The position numbers and the translations under genes were made by a program. From Streptococcus mitis (GTDB taxonomy: Bacteria; Bacillota; Bacilli; Lactobacillales; Streptococcaceae), in NCBI RefSeq assembly GCF_013305725.1, contig NZ_CP047883.1, forward strand, positions 1,405,001-1,469,000: a stretch of DNA of 64,000 nt. Direction: 5' to 3'. The notes under the pieces are model-generated. The model was not told the origin of the DNA and did no database searches. It saw only the letters and a program-made list of their open reading frames with translations. Below are positions 47,913 to 56,117 of this stretch, in pieces; position 1 is the first letter of the stretch, and every line of letters begins with the position of its first letter.

Positions 47913-49008
47913 TTAGCTAATTCGCCACTTGAGATAGGCATCAATAAAACCATCTAGGTCTCCATCCATAACCTTATCTACTTGTGCAACTTCAAAGCTA
48001 GTTCGGTGATCTTTTACCATAGTATATGGCGTGAAAACATATGAACGGATTTGGCTTCCCCATGTGATTTCCTTTTTCTCACCCTTGAGGGAATCAACTT
48101 CCGCAGCTTTCTTTTCTTGCTCCATTTGATAGAGCTTAGCCTGCAACATCTTCATGGCACGATCTCTATTTCCATATTGGGTACGATCCACTGTTGATTG
48201 GACCACAGTTCCCGTAGGAATGTGTGTCAAACGCACACCTGTTGAAACCTTATTGACGTTTTGTCCACCAGCACCACCTGAACGGAAAGTATCCATCTTG
48301 ATATCATCTTCACGGATTTCCACTTCAATGGTATCATCCAATTCTGGCATTACTTCCACCGATGTGAAAGAGGTATGGCGACGTTTAGCAGAGTCAAATG
48401 GTGAAATTCGCACCAAACGGTGAACACCCATTTCTGACTTGAGAAGGCCATAGGCATTAGGCCCTTCAAATGATAGGGTTACTGACTTAATACCAGCTTC
48501 ATCTCCTGCTTGGTAATCCAAAACTTCTACTTTAAATCCTTTGGCATTTCCATAGCGAGTGTACATACGAAGTAACATATCACCCCAGTCCTGAGCTTCA
48601 GTACCACCTGATCCTGGATGGATTTCCAAAATCGCATTATTATGGTCATAAGGTTCTGACAAGAGAAGGGTCATCTCATAGCTAGTCATCATTTTATCGA
48701 GTTCTGATAACTGTGCAACCAATTCTTCATGCACTGACTCATCTTCAGCTAAAAAGTCTAATAAAATTTCAACTTCATCCTGCAACTCTTCCATTTTGTG
48801 GAATGTGTTGTAGGTGTTTTTTAATTCATTTAATTCTTGCGACGTTTTTTGGGCCGCGATATTATCGTTCCAAAAATCAGGTTCTGTCATCTTGTTTTCC
48901 AAGATGGCAATCTCTTCCTCTAGACCCTCGAGGTCAAAGAGACCCCCTGAAAGAAGCTAATTTTTCACGATTTGCGTCAATTTTCTGACGAATTTCTGAA
49001 ATGTCCAT
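47913..49008 (-). CDS. prfB: Peptide chain release factor 2, with programmed +1 frameshift
   Basis: RF2 (364 residues after frameshift) recognises UGA and UAA. The zero-frame start at 49008 encodes 24 codons, [20 protein letters not shown] then RGSL, and meets TGA at 48934-48936. The main frame then continues [16 protein letters not shown]. The anticodon tripeptide SPF is in [15 protein letters not shown], and the GGQ is in [16 protein letters not shown]. The total length is not a multiple of three, as expected. Low RF2 lets the ribosome slip, giving autoregulation. A -10 (49034-49042) and GGAG lie upstream. Confidence 0.97.
48934..48948 (-). promoter_or_regulatory. prfB frameshift site
   Basis: The minus strand reads AGGGGGTCTCTTTGA. 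The Shine-Dalgarno-like AGGGGG, the CTT slippery codon and the in-frame TGA have the spacing conserved in bacterial prfB. C follows the TGA. Confidence 0.95.
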
Positions 49009-49033
49009 AAATACTCCTTTTTTATATCGTTTT

Positions 49034-49042
49034 ATTATACCA
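49034..49042 (-). promoter_or_regulatory. prfB extended -10
   Basis: TGGTATAAT on the minus strand, 26 bases before the zero-frame ATG. Confidence 0.6.
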
Positions 49043-49090
49043 TAATCTATCATTTCTTTCCATTTTTTGCTCTAATCCCTTATTGCACGC

Positions 49091-49112
49091 AAAAAGAAGC
49101 CTTTCGGCTTCC
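49091..49112 (-). terminator. Terminator after the CBS-ACT gene
   Basis: GAAGCC, GAAA loop, GGCTTC, then T's on the minus strand. Confidence 0.85.
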
Positions 49113-49116
49113 CTTC

Positions 49117-49773
49117 TTACAAGACTTTTGCTGAAGTTCGAGTAATTTCTTCTACTTGAATATTCTCTGATTCAAATTTTTCTTTCAAGGCTGGTAAATC
49201 AATTGAGCCATCGATTTGTACTTCGATAATCACCTTGCCATCTTTTCGTGGAATATTGACTGTATGGGAGATATTCAAATTTTCTTCTACAATCAAAGAA
49301 ACAATCTTTCCGAGAACACCGACTTCATCTTCAGTAACAAAGCGCACACGAATTCCTTCTTCACCATAGCCAGCAATTTCAAGAAAGGCTTGGAAAACGT
49401 CACGGTCAGTAATAACACCATAGACTTGATGGTTATCAACAACAGGAAGAATACCAATCTTGTTTTTCAGCATCAGATAAGTTGCATCTTCTAGACTAGC
49501 ATAACCTGAAACAGTAACAACATCTCGAATCATGACATCTTTTACTTTGGTCTTATTTAGAAGATAATTCATCTCATAGATAGAAAGACTGGTTGCTTTT
49601 GATGGACTAGCTTGCGCAATGGTTCCTTCAGTTACCAAACCAACCAATTGATCATTTTCGATAACAGGCAAGCGATGCAATCCTTGCTCTCTCATTAAAT
49701 CTGCTGCATGAGATACAGTTGTATCTGGACTAATATAAACTACCTTACGGGTCATAAAATCTTTAACTGCCAT
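49117..49773 (-). CDS. CBS-pair and ACT domain protein (AcuB-like)
   Basis: The 218-residue protein has two CBS domains (residues about 1-60 and 75-135; HRLPVIENDQLVGLVTEG and GILPVVDNHQVYGVITDRDV). A C-terminal ACT domain follows (FVTEDEVGVLGKIVSLIVEENLNI). CBS pairs bind adenine nucleotides, and ACT domains bind amino acids or other small ligands. It is often called AcuB, but there is no acetoin operon here, so that name implies nothing. It has its own promoter, TTGATA-17-TATAAT (49803-49831), and lies between prfB and the NCS1 operon. Confidence 0.88.
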   Translation of the reverse strand: MAVKDFMTRKVVYISPDTTVSHAADLMREQGLHRLPVIENDQLVGLVTEGTIAQASPSKATSLSIYEMNYLLNKTKVKDVMIRDVVTVSGYASLEDATYLMLKNKIGILPVVDNHQVYGVITDRDVFQAFLEIAGYGEEGIRVRFVTEDEVGVLGKIVSLIVEENLNISHTVNIPRKDGKVIIEVQIDGSIDLPALKEKFESENIQVEEITRTSAKVL

Positions 49774-49802
49774 GAGACTTCTCCTTTTCTATTCTTATCC
49801 CT

Positions 49803-49831
49803 ATTATACAATCTTTTTGTAAATCTATCAA
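49803..49831 (-). promoter_or_regulatory. Promoter of the CBS-ACT gene
   Basis: TTGATA (49826-49831), 17 bases, TATAAT (49803-49808). Confidence 0.75.
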
Positions 49832-49900
49832 ACGCTTACATTTCTTTTTCAAAATTTTGAATAATCAGAGAAGTTTTCATAAAATGCCAGTATAAATTAA

Positions 49901-49920
49901 GAGGGAACCTTAGTCCCCTC
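49901..49920 (-). terminator. Possible terminator of the NCS1 operon
   Basis: GAGGGGAC and GTTCCCTC (minus strand) form a short stem just after the permease gene. The following T stretch is broken. Confidence 0.5.
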
Positions 49921-49925
49921 TCTTC

Positions 49926-51353
49926 TTAAATCGTAACAGTGTCTCGATCTTTTATCATATAACGTCTCAATGGGGTAAGACTAGCTAGCCAGTATAATAG
50001 GCCTCCGAATATCGCCGTAAAACCACTACCCGTTGTGACTAAGAAAATTGGACTTTGAATTTGTGCTGTTACAGGGTTGTAAACAAATAGTACTGCTACC
50101 AATAAAGAGATAAATACACAAGACAAGCCAACCAAGTTAAATCCCTTAGTAAACTCGTAAGCGTCATGACCTTCAAGGAAATAGGCTGAACGCAAGTCGA
50201 GTTTTCGTTTTCTTAAGATAAAGTAATCGACAACAATCATACCAATAATTGGCCCCTGAATATAAGCAGCTAGGGAGATGAAGGATCCGAAATACTCTTC
50301 CACTCCTCCCCAGATGGTGAGTAGACTCACGTAAATCATGGCAATCCAAACCATTAGCTTATAACTTACTTTAGGCATCCCACTTTTTACAATCATACAG
50401 TTCACGTATGATCCTGTCCCTTGGGTTCCAATATTGGCAAAGGCTACTAGTAGTAGACTTAGGAGTGCAAAGGCTGGAGTGCTTAGAGTTGATAGCATTG
50501 TTGTTGGATCACTTTCATAAACACCTGTTTTGACAAACATGGCTAGAGCCATAACTCCACCAGTCGCAACGAAGAATGGAGCCACAACTCCGTATGATAA
50601 GGCTGTAGCCCAATAACCACTGCGTTCTGATTTTGCTAAACGTGGTAAAACCAATGCCTGTGTAGACCAAGAGAAAGCAAAGGCAACATTTCCTTCCCCG
50701 GAGAGCATGAAGCGTTCTAATGGTGTCAAATCTCCTTGGGTGGCTGGTTGAATATTCATAATATCAGTTATGGGAACGGCGACAAAGCAGATTCCAACGA
50801 TAATCAGACCGACAATCAACAAGGCGATAACCAAGAAACGATTGGTCCATTTAATCACTTCTGGACCTCCAAGAGCTATGAGAGTACCGAGAAGAACACA
50901 GAGGGTACCGAGAATAGGCGCCCATACTCCCTTTTCTAAACCAAGACCAAAATTGTTTGCCAAATGGATCATAGAACTGGCAAAAAGATTGGCCGCAACA
51001 GCATACCAGCCAAAGTTAGCCAAGCTAATAATGGTTGATAACAGGGCTACACCTCTTTTTCCTAGAACAGCTCTCAACCAAATCCATAAATCAATTCCAT
51101 ATTTAACGGCAAACAAAATAGGAAGACATTCAATAAAGACCCAGATAATGTTAAAGCTGAAAATATTAATCAACATTTGATTAAAGGTCAAATATTGAGC
51201 TACATAAGCCCCTTGGGTATAACACCAAGTTGCGATGGCAAAACCACTTGTCGATAGAAAGAGATCCCAAAAAGAATACTGACGATCCTTATTGGTCATG
51301 GGGACAATTCCTGTTATGGTTTCTTGTTGGATATAGTCATTCATTTGAGACAT
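49926..51353 (-). CDS. NCS1-family permease (cytosine/purine/thiamine-type)
   Basis: The 475-residue membrane protein has about twelve helices by eye. The NCS1 pattern is seen in DRQYSFWDLFLSTSGFAIATW at the N-terminus, ANFGWYAVAANLFASSMI near residue 115, and YIQGPIIGMIVVDYFILRKRK near 365. NCS1 members carry nucleobases, hydantoins, thiamine precursors, pyridoxine or related nitrogen compounds by Na+ or H+ symport. Here it is the third gene of an operon with a LicC-LicA-like fusion, 1 base from a 61-residue membrane protein. It may import the compound that the fusion enzyme phosphorylates (inference). GGGAGG precedes the ATG. Confidence 0.9.
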   Translation of the reverse strand: MSQMNDYIQQETITGIVPMTNKDRQYSFWDLFLSTSGFAIATWCYTQGAYVAQYLTFNQMLINIFSFNIIWVFIECLPILFAVKYGIDLWIWLRAVLGKRGVALLSTIISLANFGWYAVAANLFASSMIHLANNFGLGLEKGVWAPILGTLCVLLGTLIALGGPEVIKWTNRFLVIALLIVGLIIVGICFVAVPITDIMNIQPATQGDLTPLERFMLSGEGNVAFAFSWSTQALVLPRLAKSERSGYWATALSYGVVAPFFVATGGVMALAMFVKTGVYESDPTTMLSTLSTPAFALLSLLLVAFANIGTQGTGSYVNCMIVKSGMPKVSYKLMVWIAMIYVSLLTIWGGVEEYFGSFISLAAYIQGPIIGMIVVDYFILRKRKLDLRSAYFLEGHDAYEFTKGFNLVGLSCVFISLLVAVLFVYNPVTAQIQSPIFLVTTGSGFTAIFGGLLYWLASLTPLRRYMIKDRDTVTI

Positions 51354-51354
51354 G

Positions 51355-51540
51355 TTATTGAATTCCTCCCGTCATTGCTAAGATAATCAAAACAAGGTTG
51401 ATTAGGACAAAGAAGATGATTAAAATGAAATCACTTTTTAGAAATGGTTGAACAAACTCGTAGTTTGGTGACTCCATTTCTTCCAATCTTCTCTTTGTTT
51501 CAGTTGCTACTAATTCTTCAATTTCGGATGTAGTTTTCAT
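51355..51540 (-). CDS. 61-residue single-helix membrane protein, likely transporter accessory subunit
   Basis: The protein has a charged N-terminal half (MKTTSEIEELVATETKRRLE) and one membrane helix, DFILIIFFVLINLVLIILAM (residues about 38-57). Single non-coding bases separate it from both the enzyme gene and the permease gene. GGGAGG, inside the end of the upstream gene, is its ribosome site. Small helices encoded next to solute symporters (for example DUF485 or DUF997 proteins with SSS symporters) are known; an equivalent for an NCS1 permease is my inference. A longer upstream start inside the enzyme gene is rejected. Confidence 0.8.
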   Translation of the reverse strand: MKTTSEIEELVATETKRRLEEMESPNYEFVQPFLKSDFILIIFFVLINLVLIILAMTGGIQ

Positions 51541-51541
51541 C

Positions 51542-53320
51542 TTAGTTTTCCTCCCTATACAAATCAAGGGCCAGTTGTCCATATTGTTTAGTATAACGAT
51601 ACCAGATGTAGAGAAACTCACCAACTGGTTTTCCGACACTCTCCTGGAACAAAGCCCATAAGAACCAATAATATGAGGTCACTGCTACATAAGCTAAGTA
51701 GTGACGTTTGGTTTTCTTATCTGGTACTTCTTGTAGATAAATTTCAAGTACTTTTTCTGCGTCCTCTACAGTGTAGTTGGAACAAGCGATAAAAGTTCCC
51801 AAATCTCCTGCCGGCTCTCCCATTCCAGAATATTCCCAATCAATCAAGCTCATTTCACCTGCTTCATTCAACAAAAAATTGGGACTATAGGAATCACCAT
51901 GACAAAGAACAACCTGTTTCGGATCATTCTGTAAATAGTTTTTGAGAATTGAAACAGTTTCATCCAATTCCTCGAGACCATCAAACTCAAATCGATTTCT
52001 AGCTTTCAATTTTTCTCTAAAATCATTAATTCCCTCAAATTGATCAAAGGAATGTCCCGTTTTTTCTCCAGATTGGTGCAAGCATCTCAAGAGGTCCATT
52101 GCTTTTGTCACATCATCCCAATTTTCATAATCAAGTTGCTTAGCATTGGGAATAAATTCTGAAATTTTCCAGCCCTCATACTTGTTCATAGCTACAAAGG
52201 TACGGTCAATCTCTAATTTTGCGGCAATTTCCATAGAAACTGCTTCACTAGCTCGATCAATATAATTTTCAGTTCCCCTGCCCGGATGACGGTAAACATA
52301 TTTTTTCCCTATACAGTCAAATGAAAATGAAGTGTTGGTTAACCCATCTTTTAAAGGCTTGATATTGACAATATCTGATGCCACACACTTTAGTGTCTTA
52401 CAGATATTATCAATAATAGCTGAGTCTGCATTTATCAAATAACGTTCATCAAATTGACGTAGTTCATCTAGTGAATCAAACTCTTTAACAATATCCGATG
52501 AATAGTGACGAGCTTCTAAAAGGAGTTCCTTGACATGGCGACTATAGTAATCCTCCCAAAGCTGTTCCCGATAAGGTTCGTGCTGAAACTCGGTTTCTAA
52601 TATTTCTTTGAATTTCTCGCTAAATGCACGGTCAAAATACACGTGCCCCACCATGGCCCAAGAATTTTCCCCACCAATCTTGATATCAGTGATTGTGTGA
52701 TTAGAGTCCTCTATAGCACAATATTCGTCCGTTTGACCTTCTGCAAATATAGTCGAGTAGTAACCTCTATAAATATATTGCTCAAAGGGATTTTCCACAA
52801 AATAATTATCCGATGAACAAATATAAGTGTTGGAAAGTTGATCTTTAACCAACATAAGAGACGAACAGTTATTATATTTGTAGTAATCATTGTTCACTAC
52901 AATTTTTACACCAAATTTCTCAGCAAGATAGAACATTTTTTCTTGTAGATAGCCTACAATAACGGTGATATCCTCTATTCCTGCTTCTTGCAGTTGTCTA
53001 ATTTCCCTCTCAATCAAGCGTTCACCCTTAACTTGAAGCAATCCTTTTGGAATTTCATAAGATAAGGGAGCAAAACGACTACTCATGCCAGCAGCCATTA
53101 TAATAGCATTTTCTACTCGATAGGGGTCTAAAACTTTCTGGCCTAGTTCAGTTAAGTGATGCTCCTCATCAATCCACTTCTCTTCTTTCAATTTTTTCAC
53201 CAATGCATTAACTGTACCTAAAGATAGATCTAGCTTTTCAGCTAACTGCCTCTGAGTGAAGGTCTTTTCTTTATGTATCAACATAAAACGCAAAAGTTTA
53301 AATTGTTTTTCTGTTACCAT
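51542..53320 (-). CDS. Winged-helix / LicC-like cytidylyltransferase / LicA-like kinase fusion
   Basis: The 592-residue protein has three parts. Residues 1-68 are a winged helix-turn-helix (FTQRQLAEKLDLSLGTVNAL is the HTH). Residues 70-300 resemble LicC, with AIIMAAGMSSRFAPL then PKGLLQVKGE, and DNYF at 171 like the LicC active-site Asp. Residues about 305-592 are a choline/ethanolamine-kinase (LicA) domain with LCHGDSYSPNF (His474, Asp476, Asn481) and LIDWEYSGMGEP (Asp494). One chain could thus phosphorylate an amino alcohol and convert it to the CDP form. The usual LicB and LicD genes are absent; an NCS1 permease is in the operon. Choline, ethanolamine or a thiamine-like compound are all possible substrates. 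Confidence 0.88.
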   Translation of the reverse strand: MVTEKQFKLLRFMLIHKEKTFTQRQLAEKLDLSLGTVNALVKKLKEEKWIDEEHHLTELGQKVLDPYRVENAIIMAAGMSSRFAPLSYEIPKGLLQVKGERLIEREIRQLQEAGIEDITVIVGYLQEKMFYLAEKFGVKIVVNNDYYKYNNCSSLMLVKDQLSNTYICSSDNYFVENPFEQYIYRGYYSTIFAEGQTDEYCAIEDSNHTITDIKIGGENSWAMVGHVYFDRAFSEKFKEILETEFQHEPYREQLWEDYYSRHVKELLLEARHYSSDIVKEFDSLDELRQFDERYLINADSAIIDNICKTLKCVASDIVNIKPLKDGLTNTSFSFDCIGKKYVYRHPGRGTENYIDRASEAVSMEIAAKLEIDRTFVAMNKYEGWKISEFIPNAKQLDYENWDDVTKAMDLLRCLHQSGEKTGHSFDQFEGINDFREKLKARNRFEFDGLEELDETVSILKNYLQNDPKQVVLCHGDSYSPNFLLNEAGEMSLIDWEYSGMGEPAGDLGTFIACSNYTVEDAEKVLEIYLQEVPDKKTKRHYLAYVAVTSYYWFLWALFQESVGKPVGEFLYIWYRYTKQYGQLALDLYREEN

Positions 53321-53355
53321 TTCTTAGTCCTCCTGTTCAATTTTTAATTATCCAT

Positions 53356-53384
53356 ATTATAATATGAACAAAAACAAATGTCAA
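53356..53384 (-). promoter_or_regulatory. Consensus promoter of the fusion-NCS1 operon
   Basis: Perfect TTGACA (53379-53384), 17 bases, perfect TATAAT (53356-53361). The -10 lies inside a 14-bp perfect palindrome, CATATTATAATATG (53353-53366). This could be an operator for the winged-helix domain encoded in the first gene. Confidence 0.85.
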
Positions 53385-53454
53385 TTCAAACACGAAATCA
53401 TCTAAGTAAAATTGAGACACCATTTCATTTATTTCCAAAATTCAAATATAAACG

Positions 53455-53476
53455 AAAAAGCTCCTAAGTTGGAGCT
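53455..53476. terminator. Hairpin terminator downstream of livF
   Basis: AGCTCC and GGAGCT with a 6-base loop, followed by T's on the minus strand. It is the second terminator after the liv operon. Confidence 0.7.
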
Positions 53477-53662
53477 CCAGAACATTTTATCATCTGATGA
53501 TTAGAAAAGTAATTCCTTGTTATATGATGATTGTTTGACCATCTTCATATAACGATTGAAACGTCCCCTGGATTTGATGACTGCTTCGCAATCTTTATTT
53601 GCAACCTAAACTAGTCTCCCAGACTATGCAAAGATTGCTTACGCAATCTCCATCTGCCGACT
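53477..53662. other. Non-coding stretch with several inverted repeats
   Basis: No gene is seen. GTTATATGA and TCATATAAC are perfect 9-bp arms (53519-53553). GATTGCGTAAGCAATC (around 53630-53645) forms a small stem, and the GATTGC(G) motif recurs around 53585. It may be the remnant of a repeat element at the boundary between the liv operon and the NCS1 cassette. Confidence 0.4.
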
Positions 53663-53685
53663 AAAAAGGTCCCCCGGACCTTTTT
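53663..53685. terminator. livJHMGF terminator
   Basis: AAAAAGGTCC and GGACCTTTTT are perfect 10-bp arms with a 3-base loop, overlapping the livF stop codon. Confidence 0.9.
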
Positions 53686-54394
53686 AACCACCCAGATATG
53701 CTTTTCTGACTTCTTCTGATGAAGCGAGTTCTTTTCCTGTTCCTGATAGAACGATTTTCCCTGTTTCCAATACATAGCCTCGGTCAGAGATTGCGAGTGC
53801 TTTATTGGCATTTTGTTCAATCAAGAGGACGGTTGTTCCTTGTTTCTGGATGTCTTGAATGATATCAAAAATCTCTTGGATAAAGATTGGGGCAAGTCCC
53901 ATTGATGGTTCATCTAAAAGAAGAAGTTTTGGTGTTGACATGAGGGCGCGTCCCATGGCAAGCATTTGCTGTTCTCCCCCTGAAAGAGTAGCTGCATCTT
54001 GGTTCTTCCGTTCTTCAAGACGTGGGAAGCGTGAGAAAACTTTCTTCAAATTAGCTTGATTTTCTTCACGATTTTTCTTTAAGAAAGCTCCCATTTCTAG
54101 ATTTTCCATAACAGTCAAGCCAGGAAAGACGTGGCGTCCTTCTGGTACTTGTGAAAGACCACCTGCTACGATTTTCTGAGCTGGCATTTTTTGGATTTCT
54201 TGACCTAAAAATTCAATCTTTCCTGAACTCGGTCTAACCAAACCAGACAAGGTACGGAGAATGGTTGTTTTACCAGCACCATTGGCACCGATAAGGGAAA
54301 CAACTTCTCCTTCATTCACTTCAAAGCTTACATCACGGACTGCTTGGATCATGCCGTAATGCACAGAAAGATTATCAACTTTTAACATAGACAT
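53684..54394 (-). CDS. livF: Branched-chain amino acid ABC transporter ATPase LivF
   Basis: The 236-residue ATPase has NLSVHYGMIQAVRDVSFEVNEG, Walker A GANGAGKTT, the signature LSGGEQQMLAMGRALM, and Walker B LLLLDEPSMGLAPIFIQEIF. The SMGLAP sequence is typical of LivF. The start overlaps the livG stop by one base. It is last of the five-gene uptake operon for leucine, isoleucine and valine. Confidence 0.97.
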   Translation of the reverse strand: MSMLKVDNLSVHYGMIQAVRDVSFEVNEGEVVSLIGANGAGKTTILRTLSGLVRPSSGKIEFLGQEIQKMPAQKIVAGGLSQVPEGRHVFPGLTVMENLEMGAFLKKNREENQANLKKVFSRFPRLEERKNQDAATLSGGEQQMLAMGRALMSTPKLLLLDEPSMGLAPIFIQEIFDIIQDIQKQGTTVLLIEQNANKALAISDRGYVLETGKIVLSGTGKELASSEEVRKAYLGG

Positions 54395-55158
54395 TAGGCT
54401 TCACCTCCTAGATAAGCTTCGATAACGCGTTTATTGGTCTTAATTTCGTCAGGAGTTCCTTGTGCAATCAAACGGCCATACTCAAGTACGTAGATACGTT
54501 CTGTTACTTCCATGACCAGATTCATATCGTGTTCAATCAGCATGATTGTAATCTTAAATTCATCTTTGATGCGACGAATTAACTCAGTCAATTCGGCTGT
54601 TTCCTGCGGGTTCATACCTGCGGCTGGTTCATCCAAAAAGAGAATTTTAGGTTCCGTAGCGAGAGCACGAACAATTTCCAAACGACGTTGTTGGCCGTAG
54701 GCAAGATTTTTAGCAAGAGTCTCTGCATCACCATCTAAATCAAAAATTTTCAGCAATTCCAAGGCTTTAGCCTTTAATTCTTTTTCACTCTTGTAAAAAG
54801 CTGGTAGGCGTAAGAAACTAGCAAAAACATGTTGTTTGTGATGGTTGCCAAAGGCAATCAAAACATTATCCAAAACCGTTAAATCTTTAAAGAGACGGAT
54901 ATTTTGGAATGTACGTCCAAGTCCCAAAGAAGCAATCTTATAAGGTGACTTTCCATTCAAAAGGTGACCATCTAGGGTTACTGTTCCCTCACTTGGTTCA
55001 TAAACACCCGTCAAGAGGTTGAAAAGGGTGGTTTTCCCAGCTCCGTTTGGACCGATTAGTCCAACCAATTCCCCTTCGTTCAATTCAAGAGTCACATCTC
55101 CAACAGCTGTTAGACCGCCAAAATGTTTGGTTAACTGTTTTACTTCAAGTAATGCCAT
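54394..55158 (-). CDS. livG: Branched-chain amino acid ABC transporter ATPase LivG
   Basis: The 254-residue ATPase has LTKHFGGLTAVGDVTLELNEG, Walker A GPNGAGKTT, GLGRTFQNIRLFKDLTVLDN (the LivG-specific Q-loop region), a variant signature LAYGQQRRLEIVRALA, and Walker B ILFLDEPAAGMNPQE. The C-terminal VIEAYLGGEA is characteristic of LivG. One-base overlaps join it to livM and livF. Confidence 0.97.
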   Translation of the reverse strand: MALLEVKQLTKHFGGLTAVGDVTLELNEGELVGLIGPNGAGKTTLFNLLTGVYEPSEGTVTLDGHLLNGKSPYKIASLGLGRTFQNIRLFKDLTVLDNVLIAFGNHHKQHVFASFLRLPAFYKSEKELKAKALELLKIFDLDGDAETLAKNLAYGQQRRLEIVRALATEPKILFLDEPAAGMNPQETAELTELIRRIKDEFKITIMLIEHDMNLVMEVTERIYVLEYGRLIAQGTPDEIKTNKRVIEAYLGGEA

Positions 55159-56114
55159 TAGTTTTGTTCCTCCTTCTTAGATTTTTTAAAGAAACGTGAT
55201 AGGCTCAATTCCCATGTTCCAAGAAGTCCGCCTGGTCTGAAAATCATTACCAATACCAAAGCCAAAGCGTAGATAATCATACGCACGCTAGCAACATCTT
55301 GGAGAAGCATATTCAAAATTCCCAGAACAATAGCTGAAACGATTGCACCTGTAATGGAACCAAGTCCACCAAATACAACAATAATCAAAACATTGATTGA
55401 GTTGATGAAAGTGTAATCTTTCGGTACAACTGAACCGATAAATCCTGCCTGAAGTGACCCTGCAATACTTGCAGTAATGGCACCAAAGACAAAGGCGATG
55501 ATTTTAATTTTAGTCGTATTAACCCCAACTGACTCAGCAGCGATTTCATCCTCACGAACAGAAAGGGTTGAACGACCAATTGGACTACGCAAGAAGTTCA
55601 AGGTTGCAATAGTTGTAATCACGACAAAGAAGTAAACCATTTGCCAAGTTGTAAAGTTAGGAATTCCCAAGATACCTGCCGCACCATTTGTAAGGCTTCC
55701 GCCATTGATGATAAAGATACGGATAATTTCAGAAACACCTAGAGTCGCCACCGCAAGGTAATCCCCCTTCAAGCGCAAGGTTGGAATTCCGACAAGCAAG
55801 GCAACTGCTCCTGAAAGCAAAGCCCCTATCAGCATAGCTCCAAAGAAGGCACCGTAGGTTGGTGATTTAGATCCAATAATAGCAGCGGCATAGGCACCAA
55901 TCGCCATGAAACCAGCATGCCCAAGTGAAAATTGTCCTGAAAAACCAACGATTAAGTTGAGACCAACAGCCAAAATAATATTAATTCCAATTTGTTGTAA
56001 AATCTGTACATAGAATAGGTTGAGTACTCCGACTGAAACCAGTACACTAATCAAGCCATAGCCAGCTAATAAAAGGAGTAACCATAGAATATTAACTTTT
56101 AAATTTTCCTTCAT
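55158..56114 (-). CDS. livM: Branched-chain amino acid ABC transporter permease LivM
   Basis: The 318-residue inner-membrane subunit has about nine helices. It carries LNLIVGFSGQFSLGHAGFMAIGAY near residue 50, the GxSGQxSLGHAxF motif of LivM. The cytoplasmic EAA-like segment SPIGRSTLSVREDEIAAESVGVN is near residue 178. It pairs with LivH to form the channel. It lies 3 bases after livH. Confidence 0.96.
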   Translation of the reverse strand: MKENLKVNILWLLLLLAGYGLISVLVSVGVLNLFYVQILQQIGINIILAVGLNLIVGFSGQFSLGHAGFMAIGAYAAAIIGSKSPTYGAFFGAMLIGALLSGAVALLVGIPTLRLKGDYLAVATLGVSEIIRIFIINGGSLTNGAAGILGIPNFTTWQMVYFFVVITTIATLNFLRSPIGRSTLSVREDEIAAESVGVNTTKIKIIAFVFGAITASIAGSLQAGFIGSVVPKDYTFINSINVLIIVVFGGLGSITGAIVSAIVLGILNMLLQDVASVRMIIYALALVLVMIFRPGGLLGTWELSLSRFFKKSKKEEQN

Positions 56115-56117
56115 CGT

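Noticed and set aside
53611..53820. 69-codon minus-strand frame overlapping the end of livF
   Set aside because: It is a shadow frame of livF that reads through the terminator hairpin.
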